From positions 620,001-684,000 of the forward strand of contig NZ_CP049246.1 of the NCBI RefSeq assembly GCF_011046555.1: a DNA stretch of 64,000 nucleotides, given 5' to 3'. Positions 27,435 to 36,385 of the stretch are shown in pieces. Position 1 is the first letter of the stretch, and each line of letters starts with the position of its first letter. The stretch comes from Sphingobacterium lactis. Lineage in GTDB: Bacteria > Bacteroidota > Bacteroidia > Sphingobacteriales > Sphingobacteriaceae. Under the pieces are notes generated by a model. That model saw only the letters and a list, made by a program, of their open reading frames with translations, did not search any database and was not told the DNA's origin. The position numbers were made by a program, and so were the translations under genes.

Positions 27435-27902
27435 ATGAAAAATATCTTTCTCAGCCTGTTTTTTGCCCTGGCACTGACCATACCACATTTGGGCTTTGCC
27501 CAAGAACAGGATACGACACTGAATGTAGTCGATGATATACAGTTTGACCTCCATTCGGTCACCACTTCCGGCGACAGCTTGGTAATCGATGTGTTCGTCA
27601 TTTCCTACGACAAGAACCCTCGAGAATTTCGATTGAATGTATTCGCTTCGGCAATAATCGATAGTGAAGAACAATCGCATATGTTAACCACCGCACAGAT
27701 GGATCGAGTGATTGTCAACTTGGATGACCGGCAGAACTACCTCAACTTCCTGCTGCATCAGGACAAACCTGCTGCCATTAAAATCAAACTTTCTCCGCTA
27801 ACGGAAGAAATTAAGCAGGCCAAGCTCTTGAAGCTGGTGTTCAATGCACTGGATGATGAAGGGCAATTTCTGGAGGCTTACATCGACCTGGATAAAGAAT
27901 AA
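27435..27902 (+). CDS. Small exported protein of unknown function
   Basis: The protein has 155 residues with a signal peptide (FLSLFFALALTIPHLGFAQ). The mature part is acidic and predicted rich in beta-strands, with alternating hydrophobic residues in DSLVIDVFVISYD and FRLNVFASAII. There are no cysteines in the mature part and no recognisable catalytic motif. I do not know the family. It follows the DUF4293 gene by 10 bases and ends before a bidirectional terminator, which makes a two-gene operon. An envelope role is likely from the signal peptide only. Confidence 0.75.
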   Translation: MKNIFLSLFFALALTIPHLGFAQEQDTTLNVVDDIQFDLHSVTTSGDSLVIDVFVISYDKNPREFRLNVFASAIIDSEEQSHMLTTAQMDRVIVNLDDRQNYLNFLLHQDKPAAIKIKLSPLTEEIKQAKLLKLVFNALDDEGQFLEAYIDLDKE

Positions 27903-27998
27903 TATTTCGGACAAAGGTAACAAAAGTCCTGCGCCCGAAATGAACCAGCATACTTGCGCAGGTAGCCGCAACAATCCGGATGGAGCACATCCGGTCAA

Positions 27999-28033
27999 AA
28001 GAAAAGGAGATGCTTTTGGCATCTCCTTTTCTT
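27999..28033. terminator. Bidirectional terminator between convergent genes
   Basis: Long stem AAGAAAAGGAGATGC paired with GCATCTCCTTTTCTT and flanked by A/T runs, between the 27435 (+) and 28050 (-) genes. A second small hairpin (CCGGATG/CATCCGG) lies at 27977-27994. Confidence 0.9.
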
Positions 28034-28049
28034 GTTATATGTTCAATGT

Positions 28050-28589
28050 CTATCTGGAATAACGGAATTGTTGTTTGTCCATCATTCCCATTTGTGATTT
28101 CATCATTTTAATTTGCTCCTCCAGCAATTTATTCTTGTCGGCTTTCTTCGCTTCGGCCAACAATTTCTCAGCTTCGCGCTTGTTGCGTTTCGCCATGGCG
28201 ATTCCTGCCAAACTTAATTTGGCAAGTGCCACATTGTGGTCCATGTGCAAGCCCATCTGTAAAGCTTTCTTGAAGAATTTCTCGGATTGTAACGGTGCAC
28301 GCTGTGATTCGATCAATCCCAAGAGCATATGGTAATAACCATGCTGAGCGGAAACCAACTCCTTTTCGTAGTTCTTGATTTTGTTCAACCACACTTCTGC
28401 TTTATCCATCCGCTCCTTGCGTAGGAACCATTGTGCAATAAGCATTTTTTCATTAAAGAAAACGGTTATCCAAGCGATAATGGTTACCAAAATGGCCAAG
28501 ATACCCCACCCCCATTGCCCAAACCAGAACAATGCCACGGTGCCAATAACCATTAAACTACAAATGATAATACGAACTATATTTGACAT
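28050..28589 (-). CDS. Membrane-anchored TPR-like protein
   Basis: The protein has 179 residues. Two membrane helices fill residues 5-45 (IIICSLMVIGTVALFWF, then GILAILVTIIAWITVFF). The rest is soluble and helical, with tetratricopeptide-like repeats (MDKAEVWLNKIKNYEKEL, YYHMLLGLIESQRAPLQSEKFFKKALQMG, NVALAKLSLAGIAMAKRNKREA) and a Met-rich tail. It is probably an inner-membrane scaffold exposing its repeats to the cytoplasm. The partner is unknown. The N-terminal pair of helices resembles DUF2892-type proteins, but I would not name the family with certainty. The gene stands alone and ends at a shared terminator. Confidence 0.75.
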   Translation of the reverse strand: MSNIVRIIICSLMVIGTVALFWFGQWGWGILAILVTIIAWITVFFNEKMLIAQWFLRKERMDKAEVWLNKIKNYEKELVSAQHGYYHMLLGLIESQRAPLQSEKFFKKALQMGLHMDHNVALAKLSLAGIAMAKRNKREAEKLLAEAKKADKNKLLEEQIKMMKSQMGMMDKQQFRYSR

Positions 28590-28683
28590 AATTATACTGA
28601 ATGCTGTAAGTTTGCAAATATCCGTTAATTTGCTGTGTTATACAACTTGTTTGCAGCAAAATAATGTAATTTTTTAAGCTGAA

Positions 28684-29358
28684 ATGATGTCAGACCGCTA
28701 TGATGCCTCGTGGGGGCAGTTAATCGACCCACTTTTTGAAACACCAAAGTTAAAAGCGCTATCGACCTTTGTACAGGCGGAGCGACAAGGCCATACTGTC
28801 TTCCCGCCTCGGGAGCTGGTCTTTCAGGCATTCAGGTTAACCCCTCTTCAAAACCTGAAAGTTGTTATCCTTGGACAGGACCCCTACCACAACGATGGAC
28901 AGGCTCATGGGCTATCTTTTTCTGTTCCCGAAGGGATCGCCATTCCGCCAAGCCTACGGAACATTTATGCCGAGTTGAGCACCGATATCCCGGGTTTTCA
29001 GGTGCCTAATCACGGCAACCTGACCAAATGGGCAACACAAGGTGTCCTGCTGCTCAATGCAACACTTACCGTACGGGCGCATGCTGCAGGGTCACATCAG
29101 AAAAAAGGTTGGGAATACTTTACGGATGAAATCATAAAGGGCATCTCCGACCGCACGGAACATGTGGTCTTTATGCTTTGGGGAAGTTACGCGCAAAAAA
29201 AATCCGTATTGATCGATCAGGACAAGCATCTGGTGCTAACATCAGTCCATCCTTCCCCGCTCTCGGTATACCGTGGATTTTACGGATCTGCACCATTCTC
29301 CAAAGCGAATGCGTATCTGCGTGCGCATGGAAAACCAGAAATCGATTGGCAGGTTTAA
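28684..29358 (+). CDS. ung: Uracil-DNA glycosylase (family 1)
   Basis: The protein has 224 residues, the standard length for Ung. The water-activating motif GQDPYH has D66, and the DNA-intercalation motif HPSPLSVYRG is near 190. FSVPEG and LLLNATLTV are further family marks. It removes uracil from DNA in base-excision repair. The frame opens with two ATG codons; either could be used. Downstream only 27 bases separate it from the convergent gene, with no obvious terminator. Confidence 0.97.
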   Translation: MMSDRYDASWGQLIDPLFETPKLKALSTFVQAERQGHTVFPPRELVFQAFRLTPLQNLKVVILGQDPYHNDGQAHGLSFSVPEGIAIPPSLRNIYAELSTDIPGFQVPNHGNLTKWATQGVLLLNATLTVRAHAAGSHQKKGWEYFTDEIIKGISDRTEHVVFMLWGSYAQKKSVLIDQDKHLVLTSVHPSPLSVYRGFYGSAPFSKANAYLRAHGKPEIDWQV

Positions 29359-29385
29359 TATTTGCTTTCGGTCCCGAGCCACACT

Positions 29386-30450
29386 TTACGCATAACGCTC
29401 AGCAAGATTTTTATAGCGGAAATCCTCTATCGGCAGGATTTCGAGATGCTTGATTTTTATTTTCTGCCCATTCTGGATGATATGGGTGAACAACAGGTGA
29501 CTATCATAGGTGATATCCCAATCGGCATGGAAATCTATTGGACTGGTCGCTTCACCGAGGACAACATATTCCAGGTAACCTTGGGTACTGTATCTGGAAA
29601 TCTCAATGTGCGCATCGGGCCGTTCATTCAGGAAATACCAGGCACCATCTCCTACTCCACCCAGATACTTGGCCTGTTTCGGCACCGCAATTGGCTTGGA
29701 GCCAAACTGAACAGCCCCAATAATGATATCATTGGGCAAGAGACTGGCTTTGCGTCGGAAAACATTGTCTCCAAGTTGCTTTACCAGGAAGAAAAAGGAT
29801 TGCCAACGGTTCATCCGAAAGGTCCGCACACCTTCTTCCGGCGTATAGCTGCTAACTACGCGATCGCGGCAGGCATTCACAACGTTGCTGATGGGGCTCG
29901 CCTTTATGGTCTCGGGCAGGTTGATGCCGTGCCAGAAGTGGTATTTATCGGAAGCTTTCATGAGCATGCGGGTAATGAATCGGGAGCAGTTGTTATTATT
30001 CCGTGCCACGGCCCCGTATGGGTAAGTACCCTCCATGACGCACTGGTCGCCATACGCTTTGGCAATACCGAAATCAATCTCCTTGGCGATTGAGAAAAAC
30101 AATCGACCTTCCCCATACATGGCCGCTTTCATATCCTCAAAGTACCTTACGATTTCTTCAATGTTCTGCACCTGACCATTGTTGATGACCGCTTTTAGGG
30201 AAATGGTCAGCAGGGGATCTGAATCCTTAGAACGCGCCCTTCCATAACCTCTCGGCGTAATGTACCGACCGAAATCATAGAACAGCATTTCACCGGTCTG
30301 GTGATTCACCAGAACAACGCCTGTATGGCCAACTTTAAAATTAAGGTTTTTCACAAGGCCGATCTTCTTAAAGAACATCATCCATTGCTCGTCACCTCGG
30401 ATGGTCGCATCCGGCCATGTTAAAATGATTGCAAAATCCTGATAGGCCAT
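29386..30450 (-). CDS. Putative circularly permuted papain/NlpC-P60-like protein (DUF6695-like)
   Basis: The protein has 354 residues and no signal peptide. Residues 40-60 (VGHTGVVLV with H42, then YDFGRYITPRGYG) and residues 150-165 (NNNNCSRFITRML with C155) place a His box before a Cys box. That order is typical of circularly permuted NlpC/P60 or LRAT-like cysteine proteins. A second region (about 225-354) looks like a beta-rich domain of its own. I recall the family as DUF6695 of Bacteroidota, with no proven function. It starts 10 bases after an Lrp/AsnC regulator gene and is probably co-transcribed with it. Activity as a cysteine hydrolase is inference. Confidence 0.7.
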   Translation of the reverse strand: MAYQDFAIILTWPDATIRGDEQWMMFFKKIGLVKNLNFKVGHTGVVLVNHQTGEMLFYDFGRYITPRGYGRARSKDSDPLLTISLKAVINNGQVQNIEEIVRYFEDMKAAMYGEGRLFFSIAKEIDFGIAKAYGDQCVMEGTYPYGAVARNNNNCSRFITRMLMKASDKYHFWHGINLPETIKASPISNVVNACRDRVVSSYTPEEGVRTFRMNRWQSFFFLVKQLGDNVFRRKASLLPNDIIIGAVQFGSKPIAVPKQAKYLGGVGDGAWYFLNERPDAHIEISRYSTQGYLEYVVLGEATSPIDFHADWDITYDSHLLFTHIIQNGQKIKIKHLEILPIEDFRYKNLAERYA

Positions 30451-30460
30451 TCCAAATAAA

Positions 30461-30931
30461 TTAATATTCTAGGGGAACGATTGGTTCTTTTTTACTTGTT
30501 GACATGATCATCATGGTCTGGAAAGTTTTCACGAACGGAATCTTGGAAATCTTCTCCATGATGACTGCCTCATATGCCTTGATATCCTTCACATACACCT
30601 TGAGCATAAAGTCGCAATTGCCCGTCACGTGATGACACTCGGTCACTTCGGGGATGGCGCGCACGGCTTCCACAAATTCGGGAATCGCGTTATGGGTATG
30701 GAAATCCAATGAAACCTGTATAAAAGATTTGATGCCCAGGCCTAATTTCTCCTCATCCACAAAGGCATGGTAACTCTTAATGAACCCAGAATTCTCCAAT
30801 TTCCGAACCCTCTCCAAGGTTGGTGCTGGGGATAACCCAATATTGGTGGCCAATTGCAAATTGGTGATTCGACCATTCTCTTGCAATAGTTTCAGAATCT
30901 TCAAGTCCGTTTTATCAGGTTGGTAAGACAT
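30461..30931 (-). CDS. Lrp/AsnC family transcriptional regulator
   Basis: The protein has 156 residues. An N-terminal winged helix-turn-helix (DLKILKLLQENGRITNLQLA, then IGLSPAPTLERVRKLENSG) is followed by a RAM ligand-binding domain (GLGIKSFIQVSL, VTECHHVTGNCDFMLKVYV). These proteins form octamers or tetramers and respond to amino acids such as leucine or asparagine. The gene has a well-formed promoter (30966-30997) and probably regulates itself and the papain-like gene that follows by 10 bases. The divergent suf operon is a further possible target. Confidence 0.93.
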   Translation of the reverse strand: MSYQPDKTDLKILKLLQENGRITNLQLATNIGLSPAPTLERVRKLENSGFIKSYHAFVDEEKLGLGIKSFIQVSLDFHTHNAIPEFVEAVRAIPEVTECHHVTGNCDFMLKVYVKDIKAYEAVIMEKISKIPFVKTFQTMMIMSTSKKEPIVPLEY

Positions 30932-30965
30932 AGGCTTTATATAAAATTAAAGAACGCTAAATATA

Positions 30966-30997
30966 CAAAATTAAATTTGGTTTAATACTTTTTTCAA
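30966..30997 (-). promoter_or_regulatory. Promoter of the lrp operon
   Basis: Minus strand carries TTGA, 20 bases, then TAATTTTG, matching both the -33 and -7 parts of the Bacteroidota promoter. The start codon is about 28 bases past the expected transcription start. Confidence 0.65.
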
Positions 30998-31202
30998 TGC
31001 CACATTATTGGTACGCTTTGCAATAGATATAAATTATAATGTTTGTAACAATTAATAAACAACAGCTATTAGAATCATGCTATTGTCAAAATATAAACAT
31101 TCTAAATAGCCCCAAAGGGTTGATAAATGACATTTGTCATTTTTTTTATGAAAAACCATTTAGGAAGAAGCGGAAATAAGCGTTTTTCTGCTTAATAAGT
31201 CG
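30998..31202. other. Intergenic region between divergent lrp and sufB
   Basis: AT-rich and without a gene. It holds an inverted repeat TAGAAT-c-ATGCTA (31070-31082), one base away from the operator sequence found at the iron-like locus near 49.5 kb, a TCTAAAT half-site at 31101-31107, and a hairpin AAATGAC/GTCATTT followed by a T run (31125-31147). The hairpin resembles a terminator but no gene precedes it on this strand. Confidence 0.5.
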
Positions 31203-31210
31203 TAACTTTG
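31203..31210 (+). promoter_or_regulatory. -7 promoter element of the suf operon
   Basis: TAACTTTG, a perfect TAnnTTTG match, 47 bases before the sufB ATG. Confidence 0.7.
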
Positions 31211-31257
31211 CGAATCAAAACCATTGGGTCCAATCCCATTTTTAAAGTGAAAGAGAT

Positions 31258-32709
31258 ATGAGCACCAAAGATGACGATTTACTGAAAGAGTTAGAGCTCG
31301 AAGAATATAAGTACGGTTTTACGACAGATATCGAGATGGAGATTGCCGCGAAAGGTCTTAATGAGGACACCGTGCGCTTTATTTCGAAGAAGAAAAATGA
31401 ACCGGAATGGCTTTTGGAATGGCGTCTAAAGGCGTACCACCACTTCTTGAAGATGAGCATGCCGACTTGGCAGAACTTTGAGAATCCCGAGGTGGATTTC
31501 CAGGACATTTCCTATTACGCTGCACCTAAGCCCAAGAAACAATTGGAGAGCATGGATGAAGTTGATCCGGAATTGCTATCGACTTTTGAAAAGTTGGGTA
31601 TTCCTTTAGATGAACAGAAGATCCTGGCGGGTGTAGTAGCGGTGGATGCCGTTTTCGACTCCGTGTCCGTAAAGACTACCTTCCGTGAGAAATTAAAGGA
31701 GCAGGGCGTTATTTTCTGCTCGTTCGGCGAAGCTGTTCAGGAGCATCCTGAGCTGGTTAAGCAATATTTAGGTACTGTTGTACCGCAGACCGACAACATC
31801 TACGCTGCTTTGAACTCGGCAGTGTTTTCCGATGGGTCTTTCGTATACATTCCAAAGGGCGTTCGTTGTCCAATGGAGCTATCGACTTATTTCCGTATCA
31901 ATGCACAGAACACCGGACAGTTTGAGCGCACGCTGATCATCGCCGATGATGATTCCTATGTATCTTATCTGGAAGGGTGTACCGCACCGATGCGTGATGA
32001 AAATCAATTGCACGCAGCGGTTGTTGAGCTGATTGCCAACACCAATGCAGAGATCAAATATTCAACAGTGCAGAACTGGTATCCTGGCGATAAGGATGGA
32101 AAAGGTGGAATCTACAACTTCGTTACCAAGCGTGGTATCTGTAAGGGCAACCACTCCAAGATTTCCTGGACGCAAGTGGAAACAGGCTCGGCGATTACAT
32201 GGAAGTATCCGGGTGTTATTCTTAAAGGGGACCACTCCGTTGGCGAATTCTATTCTGTGGCAATGACCCGGAACAGACAGGTTGCCGATACAGGAACCAA
32301 AATGATCCACCTGGGTAAGAATACCCGTTCGAAGATCATCTCCAAAGGGATCTCGGCAGGATTCAGCCACAACAGTTACCGTGGATTGGTCCGTATCGGT
32401 CCAAATGCAGACAACTCTAGAAACTTTACGCAATGTGATAGCTTGTTGATTGGCGATCGCTGTGGGGCACATACCTTCCCATACATCGAGAGCAAGAACA
32501 AAAGTGCACAGTTGGAGCATGAAGCCACAACATCGAAAATTGGTGAGGACCAAGTGTTCTATCTCAACCAACGTGGTATCGATTCAGAAAAAGCCGTTGG
32601 CCTAATCGTGAACGGTTATGCCCAGGAGGTATTGAACCAATTGCCAATGGAATTTGCCGTAGAGGCACAAAAACTTTTGGCGATCTCCCTTGAAGGATCG
32701 GTAGGATAA
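31258..32709 (+). CDS. sufB: Fe-S cluster scaffold subunit SufB
   Basis: The protein has 483 residues and matches SufB along its length: the N-terminal [15 protein letters not shown] and [16 protein letters not shown], the beta-helix core, and the conserved [19 protein letters not shown]. SufB forms the SufBC2D complex that assembles [Fe-S] clusters in the cytoplasm under iron limitation or oxidative stress. It is the first gene of sufB-sufC-sufD, with a consensus promoter. The desulfurase sufS and the sulfur carrier sufE or sufU are not next to this operon. Confidence 0.97.
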   Translation: MSTKDDDLLKELELEEYKYGFTTDIEMEIAAKGLNEDTVRFISKKKNEPEWLLEWRLKAYHHFLKMSMPTWQNFENPEVDFQDISYYAAPKPKKQLESMDEVDPELLSTFEKLGIPLDEQKILAGVVAVDAVFDSVSVKTTFREKLKEQGVIFCSFGEAVQEHPELVKQYLGTVVPQTDNIYAALNSAVFSDGSFVYIPKGVRCPMELSTYFRINAQNTGQFERTLIIADDDSYVSYLEGCTAPMRDENQLHAAVVELIANTNAEIKYSTVQNWYPGDKDGKGGIYNFVTKRGICKGNHSKISWTQVETGSAITWKYPGVILKGDHSVGEFYSVAMTRNRQVADTGTKMIHLGKNTRSKIISKGISAGFSHNSYRGLVRIGPNADNSRNFTQCDSLLIGDRCGAHTFPYIESKNKSAQLEHEATTSKIGEDQVFYLNQRGIDSEKAVGLIVNGYAQEVLNQLPMEFAVEAQKLLAISLEGSVG

Positions 32710-32772
32710 TAAATTAGAAGGAATTGATTGGGCGTGCAGATGCCCGAACACACTATACGCAACAAAAAGAAT

Positions 32773-33531
32773 ATGTTAAGCATTAAGAATTTGCATGCGT
32801 CAATCGACGACAAACAAATATTAAAAGGATTAAATTTAGAGGTTAAAGCAGGTGAAGTACATGCCATTATGGGGCCAAACGGTGCTGGAAAGAGCACGTT
32901 GGGCAATGTATTGGCCGGTAGGGATGCCTATGAAGTGACCGAAGGCGAAGCCAACCTTGACGGCGTGGATCTATTGGATCTATCCCCTGAAGACCGTGCT
33001 CGTGAAGGTCTATTCCTTGCCTTTCAATATCCTGTGGAAATCCCAGGAGTATCCAATATCAACTTCTTGAAAACTGCGGTGAACGACATCCGTGAGTATA
33101 AAGGCCTTCCGCCAATGGAAGCCAAAGAATTCTTGCAGATGGTAAAAGAGAAACAGAAGTTGGTCGAATTCTCTGCAAACCTGGCTAACCGTTCTTTGAA
33201 CGAAGGCTTTTCAGGCGGTGAGAAAAAACGTAATGAGATTTTCCAATTGGCGATGTTGAATCCGAAGTTATCCATCTTGGACGAAACGGATTCTGGTCTT
33301 GACATCGATGCATTGCGTATTGTGGCAAACGGAGTGAACAGCTTGCGCAGCAAGGACAATGCATTCATTGTGATTACCCACTACCAACGTCTGTTGGATT
33401 ATATCGTGCCTGATTTCGTGCATGTCCTGCACAATGGTCGCATCGTAAAATCGGGACCAAAGGAATTGGCATTAGAATTAGAAGAAAAAGGTTACGACTG
33501 GTTAAAAGAATTAGATACGCAGAATGCCTAA
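32773..33531 (+). CDS. sufC: Fe-S cluster assembly ATPase SufC
   Basis: From the ATG at 32773 the protein has 252 residues and opens with MLSIKNLHASIDD, the usual SufC start. Walker A is MGPNGAGKST, the signature is GFSGGEKKRNEI (the SufC variant), Walker B is LSILDETDSGLD, and the switch His is in VITHYQR. It supplies ATP-driven movement to the SufBC2D scaffold. An upstream ATG at position 32740 belongs to a longer frame that adds non-conserved residues, so it was rejected. Confidence 0.96.
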   Translation: MLSIKNLHASIDDKQILKGLNLEVKAGEVHAIMGPNGAGKSTLGNVLAGRDAYEVTEGEANLDGVDLLDLSPEDRAREGLFLAFQYPVEIPGVSNINFLKTAVNDIREYKGLPPMEAKEFLQMVKEKQKLVEFSANLANRSLNEGFSGGEKKRNEIFQLAMLNPKLSILDETDSGLDIDALRIVANGVNSLRSKDNAFIVITHYQRLLDYIVPDFVHVLHNGRIVKSGPKELALELEEKGYDWLKELDTQNA

Positions 33532-33555
33532 TCGGTCGATTAAAGAAACGAGGTA

Positions 33556-34887
33556 ATGAGCGGATTGATAACAAATAACATGAGTACACTAGTAGCAAAC
33601 TCCTTATTCCAACAGTTGACTTCAACATTTCAGGAATTGGAAACCAGCAACGATACAGCAGCTGTAAAGGCGCTTCGCGAAGAGGCCTTTGCACATTTTT
33701 CATCGCAGGGTTTCCCGACTGTAAAGAATGAGGACTGGAAATATACCAATATCCACAGTTTGATCAACAGGACGTACCTGTTGAATGAGGACGTGGATGT
33801 ATCGAACATTGATCTGCGGGCGGCCGACATCCCTGAATTGGATGCGCACCGGATCGTATTGATCAATGGGCAATATGTTCTGGCATTCTCCTCCCTTGAG
33901 GATGAAATCGGCCTGATCGTGAAACCTATCGAGGAAGCACAGGATGAACCGCAGTTCCAGCAACATTTTGCCAAGCATGCCGACAAGACAGAAAGCGCAA
34001 TGGTCGCGCTAAACACGGCATTCCACACGTCGGGAATCTTCCTTCAGGTGAACAAGAACAAAGTGGTATCCAAACCGATACAGATTGTCCATGTCGCTAC
34101 AGGAAGTCAGGATTTCTTTGCGCAGACACGTAATCTTTTTGTCCTTGAACAAAATGCAGAAGCGGAGATCATCGAAACATTTGTGTGTCTTGATGGCTCA
34201 GCATTCAACCTGAACAACAAGGTAACCGAGATCGTGGTGGAAGAAAATGCCAAACTTCAGCATTATTACCTGCAGTTGGCTACGGAAAAAAGCCACTACA
34301 TCAACCACATTGAAGTTTACCAGACGAAGCATAGCTTGTACAACAACTACAACTGTAACTTCCCTGGCGTTTCCTTTGTTCGCAATGACATCAATGTGCG
34401 CCTGGATGCCGAGCAAGTGGAGTCCCACCTATACGGTATCAACCTATTGGCGGACAAGCAATTTGTCGATAACCATACCGTTGTAGATCACATGAAACCA
34501 CACTGTGAATCCTACGAATGGTACAAGAATATCCCTCAGGACGAATCCATTGCCGTCTTCAACGGTAAGATCTTCGTTCGCGAGGACGCACAGAAGACGA
34601 ATGCCTTCCAACAGAACAACAATATGTTGATTGGCGATAAGTCAACGGTGTACACCAAACCGCAATTGGAGATATTTGCTGACGACGTGAAATGTTCACA
34701 TGGATGTACCATGGGGCAATTTGATGACGACGCATTGTTCTACCTCCGTGCGCGTGGTATTGGTGAAGAAAGTGCACGCATTTTATTGGTGCACGCTTTT
34801 GCTTTCGACGTGACGACCCGTTTCTCCAATGAAGCCGTGAGAAACTTTGTGGAAGAACGCGTAGCAAAAGGTCTGGAAAAGAAATAA
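33556..34887 (+). CDS. sufD: Fe-S cluster scaffold subunit SufD
   Basis: The protein has up to 443 residues; a second ATG at 33580 would give 435 and begins MSTLVANSLFQQL, which looks like the natural opening. The SufD/SufB superfamily C-terminal region is present (GDKSTVYTKPQLEIFADDVKCSHG, partly quoted, then GQFDDDALFYLRARGI and EARILLVHAF-like LLVHAFAFDV). SufD is the SufB paralogue that closes the SufBC2D complex and is needed for iron entry. It starts 24 bases after sufC and ends the operon at a clear terminator. Confidence 0.95.
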   Translation: MSGLITNNMSTLVANSLFQQLTSTFQELETSNDTAAVKALREEAFAHFSSQGFPTVKNEDWKYTNIHSLINRTYLLNEDVDVSNIDLRAADIPELDAHRIVLINGQYVLAFSSLEDEIGLIVKPIEEAQDEPQFQQHFAKHADKTESAMVALNTAFHTSGIFLQVNKNKVVSKPIQIVHVATGSQDFFAQTRNLFVLEQNAEAEIIETFVCLDGSAFNLNNKVTEIVVEENAKLQHYYLQLATEKSHYINHIEVYQTKHSLYNNYNCNFPGVSFVRNDINVRLDAEQVESHLYGINLLADKQFVDNHTVVDHMKPHCESYEWYKNIPQDESIAVFNGKIFVREDAQKTNAFQQNNNMLIGDKSTVYTKPQLEIFADDVKCSHGCTMGQFDDDALFYLRARGIGEESARILLVHAFAFDVTTRFSNEAVRNFVEERVAKGLEKK

Positions 34888-34911
34888 TAGTAGTGTAGTT
34901 TTAGTAATAAG

Positions 34912-34942
34912 GCGTTCTGGTGCAAACTAGAACGCTTTTTTT
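34912..34942 (+). terminator. Terminator of the suf operon
   Basis: Stem GCGTTCT/AGAACGC followed by TTTTTTT, 24 bases after the sufD stop. Confidence 0.92.
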
Positions 34943-34973
34943 ATTTTACCCAATAATTTTAAGGGAATTGCAT

Positions 34974-35119
34974 TACCTTTGAACCATGAACACGTGCAAT
35001 TATACGGCATTGATCAAAAGCCCTTTGCTTTACTGAGTTAGCTATTCCCTTTGGGAACTTAGTAAGGACCAGCGAATCTACTTCCTGGTTTATTTTCGTA
35101 TATATTCAATTTTAATTTC
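34974..35119 (+). promoter_or_regulatory. Promoter and long leader of the MFS exporter gene
   Basis: A perfect -7 element TACCTTTG lies at 34974-34981, giving an untranslated leader of about 130 bases. It includes a 16-codon frame (ATG 34986 to TGA 35036, encoding MNTCNYTALIKSPLLY) and, right after its stop, a small hairpin TTCCC-TTT-GGGAA (35045-35057). A second, weaker promoter TATTTTCG lies at 35091-35098. The ATG of the short frame is within a few bases of the expected transcription start. Confidence 0.45.
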
Positions 35120-36358
35120 ATGGAAAAGAAACATTGGTTCAAAACCTATATCTATATATGGGTAGGGCAATTTGTCTCACTGATAAGTAGCTCTGCCGTA
35201 AACTTCGCGATTATCATCTGGCTTAGTCTGGAATTCAAATCCGCCGAAGTGCTTGCCTATGCAGCCATTGCTGCGCTGCTTCCGCAAGCGATGATCGGCC
35301 CCTTTGCAGGCGTATATATCGACCGCTGGGACCGCAAGAAAGTCATGATCTTTGCAGATGCCTTTATTGCAACCTGTACGCTATTAATGACCTTTACGCT
35401 GCGAGATGGGAACATTCAGCTAGACCTCATGTACCTGTTGATGGTCTGCCGTTCCCTGGGTTCCGCATTTCACCAGCCAGCTATGCAGGCCATTGCGCCA
35501 TTGATCGTCCCTGAAGACGAATTGCTTCGGGTGTCGGGAATCAACCAGATCCTTCAGTCGGTCAGCAGCATTGCCGGACCAGCTTTGGGAGCCCTGGCCA
35601 TCGCCAATCTGCCCATTAACCAAGTCCTTTACCTGGATGTGATAGGTGCTGCATTCGCCATCATCAGTTTGCTGTTTATCAGCATACCGTATATCAAGTC
35701 AGACAGTAAAGCGTCCATCCACCAGGTATGGCGCGATCTAAAACTTGGATTCCTGGCGATACACGAGAATAAGGGACTCAACAGGATGTTCCTTTACTCG
35801 ATCATTGCGACAATGGGTATTATGCCGGTTGCCATCATGTTTCCACTGATGACGATCGAACATTTCGGTGGCGATAAGTTCGAAATGAGTGTCATCGAAA
35901 TCATCTGGGGCATTGGCATGCTCATCGGCGGATCGCTATTGAGCATTTTCAAAGTAACTTACCGAAAGGTGTTGATGCTGAACTGCATGCATATCCTGCT
36001 AGGATTGACCTTTGTGCTATCGGGTATATTGCCCGCAAAAATGTTCATCATATTCGTTGCTCTGACTGGGTTCGGGGGTGCGGCAATGTCCATCTTCAGT
36101 GCTGTATTTATGACCATCATTCAGGAACAGATTGCACCGAATATGCTGGGGCGGGTATTCTCGCTCTACTTTAGCTTTGCTATCATACCTAGCCTAATCG
36201 GGCTGCTCTTTGCCGGAAATATTGCAGATTCCATCGGTGTGGCCAATGCCTTTATCATTGCCGGAGGATTATGTATCCTACTGGGGATCGTATCGTTTAT
36301 GACCCCAAGCTTAATGCTGCTTGGAGAAAATAGAAATACCGAACAGGTAAATTCATAA
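35120..36358 (+). CDS. MFS exporter (MefA/DHA3-like efflux family)
   Basis: The protein has 412 residues and about 12 membrane helices. MFS motif A reads GPFAGVYIDRWDRKKVM between helices 2 and 3, and SLGSAFHQPAMQAIAPLIVPEDELL is typical of the MefA-like group (DHA3). Members pump macrolides or other small hydrophobic compounds out using the proton gradient; the substrate here is unknown. The gene stands alone, with a long leader that may regulate it and a terminator just after the stop. Confidence 0.87.
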   Translation: MEKKHWFKTYIYIWVGQFVSLISSSAVNFAIIIWLSLEFKSAEVLAYAAIAALLPQAMIGPFAGVYIDRWDRKKVMIFADAFIATCTLLMTFTLRDGNIQLDLMYLLMVCRSLGSAFHQPAMQAIAPLIVPEDELLRVSGINQILQSVSSIAGPALGALAIANLPINQVLYLDVIGAAFAIISLLFISIPYIKSDSKASIHQVWRDLKLGFLAIHENKGLNRMFLYSIIATMGIMPVAIMFPLMTIEHFGGDKFEMSVIEIIWGIGMLIGGSLLSIFKVTYRKVLMLNCMHILLGLTFVLSGILPAKMFIIFVALTGFGGAAMSIFSAVFMTIIQEQIAPNMLGRVFSLYFSFAIIPSLIGLLFAGNIADSIGVANAFIIAGGLCILLGIVSFMTPSLMLLGENRNTEQVNS

Positions 36359-36360
36359 AA

Positions 36361-36385
36361 ATAGCCCGTCAAAGCGACGGGCTAT
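36361..36385. terminator. Bidirectional terminator, overlapping the stop of the PH-domain gene
   Basis: Ten-base-pair stem ATAGCCCGTC/GACGGGCTAT with loop AAAGC. Its right arm covers the TAG stop codon of the convergent minus-strand gene (36382-36384). Confidence 0.92.

Noticed and set aside
29362..30093. 243-codon frame on the plus strand
   Set aside because: Antisense to the papain-like gene, which has a regulator-linked promoter and conserved-looking motifs.
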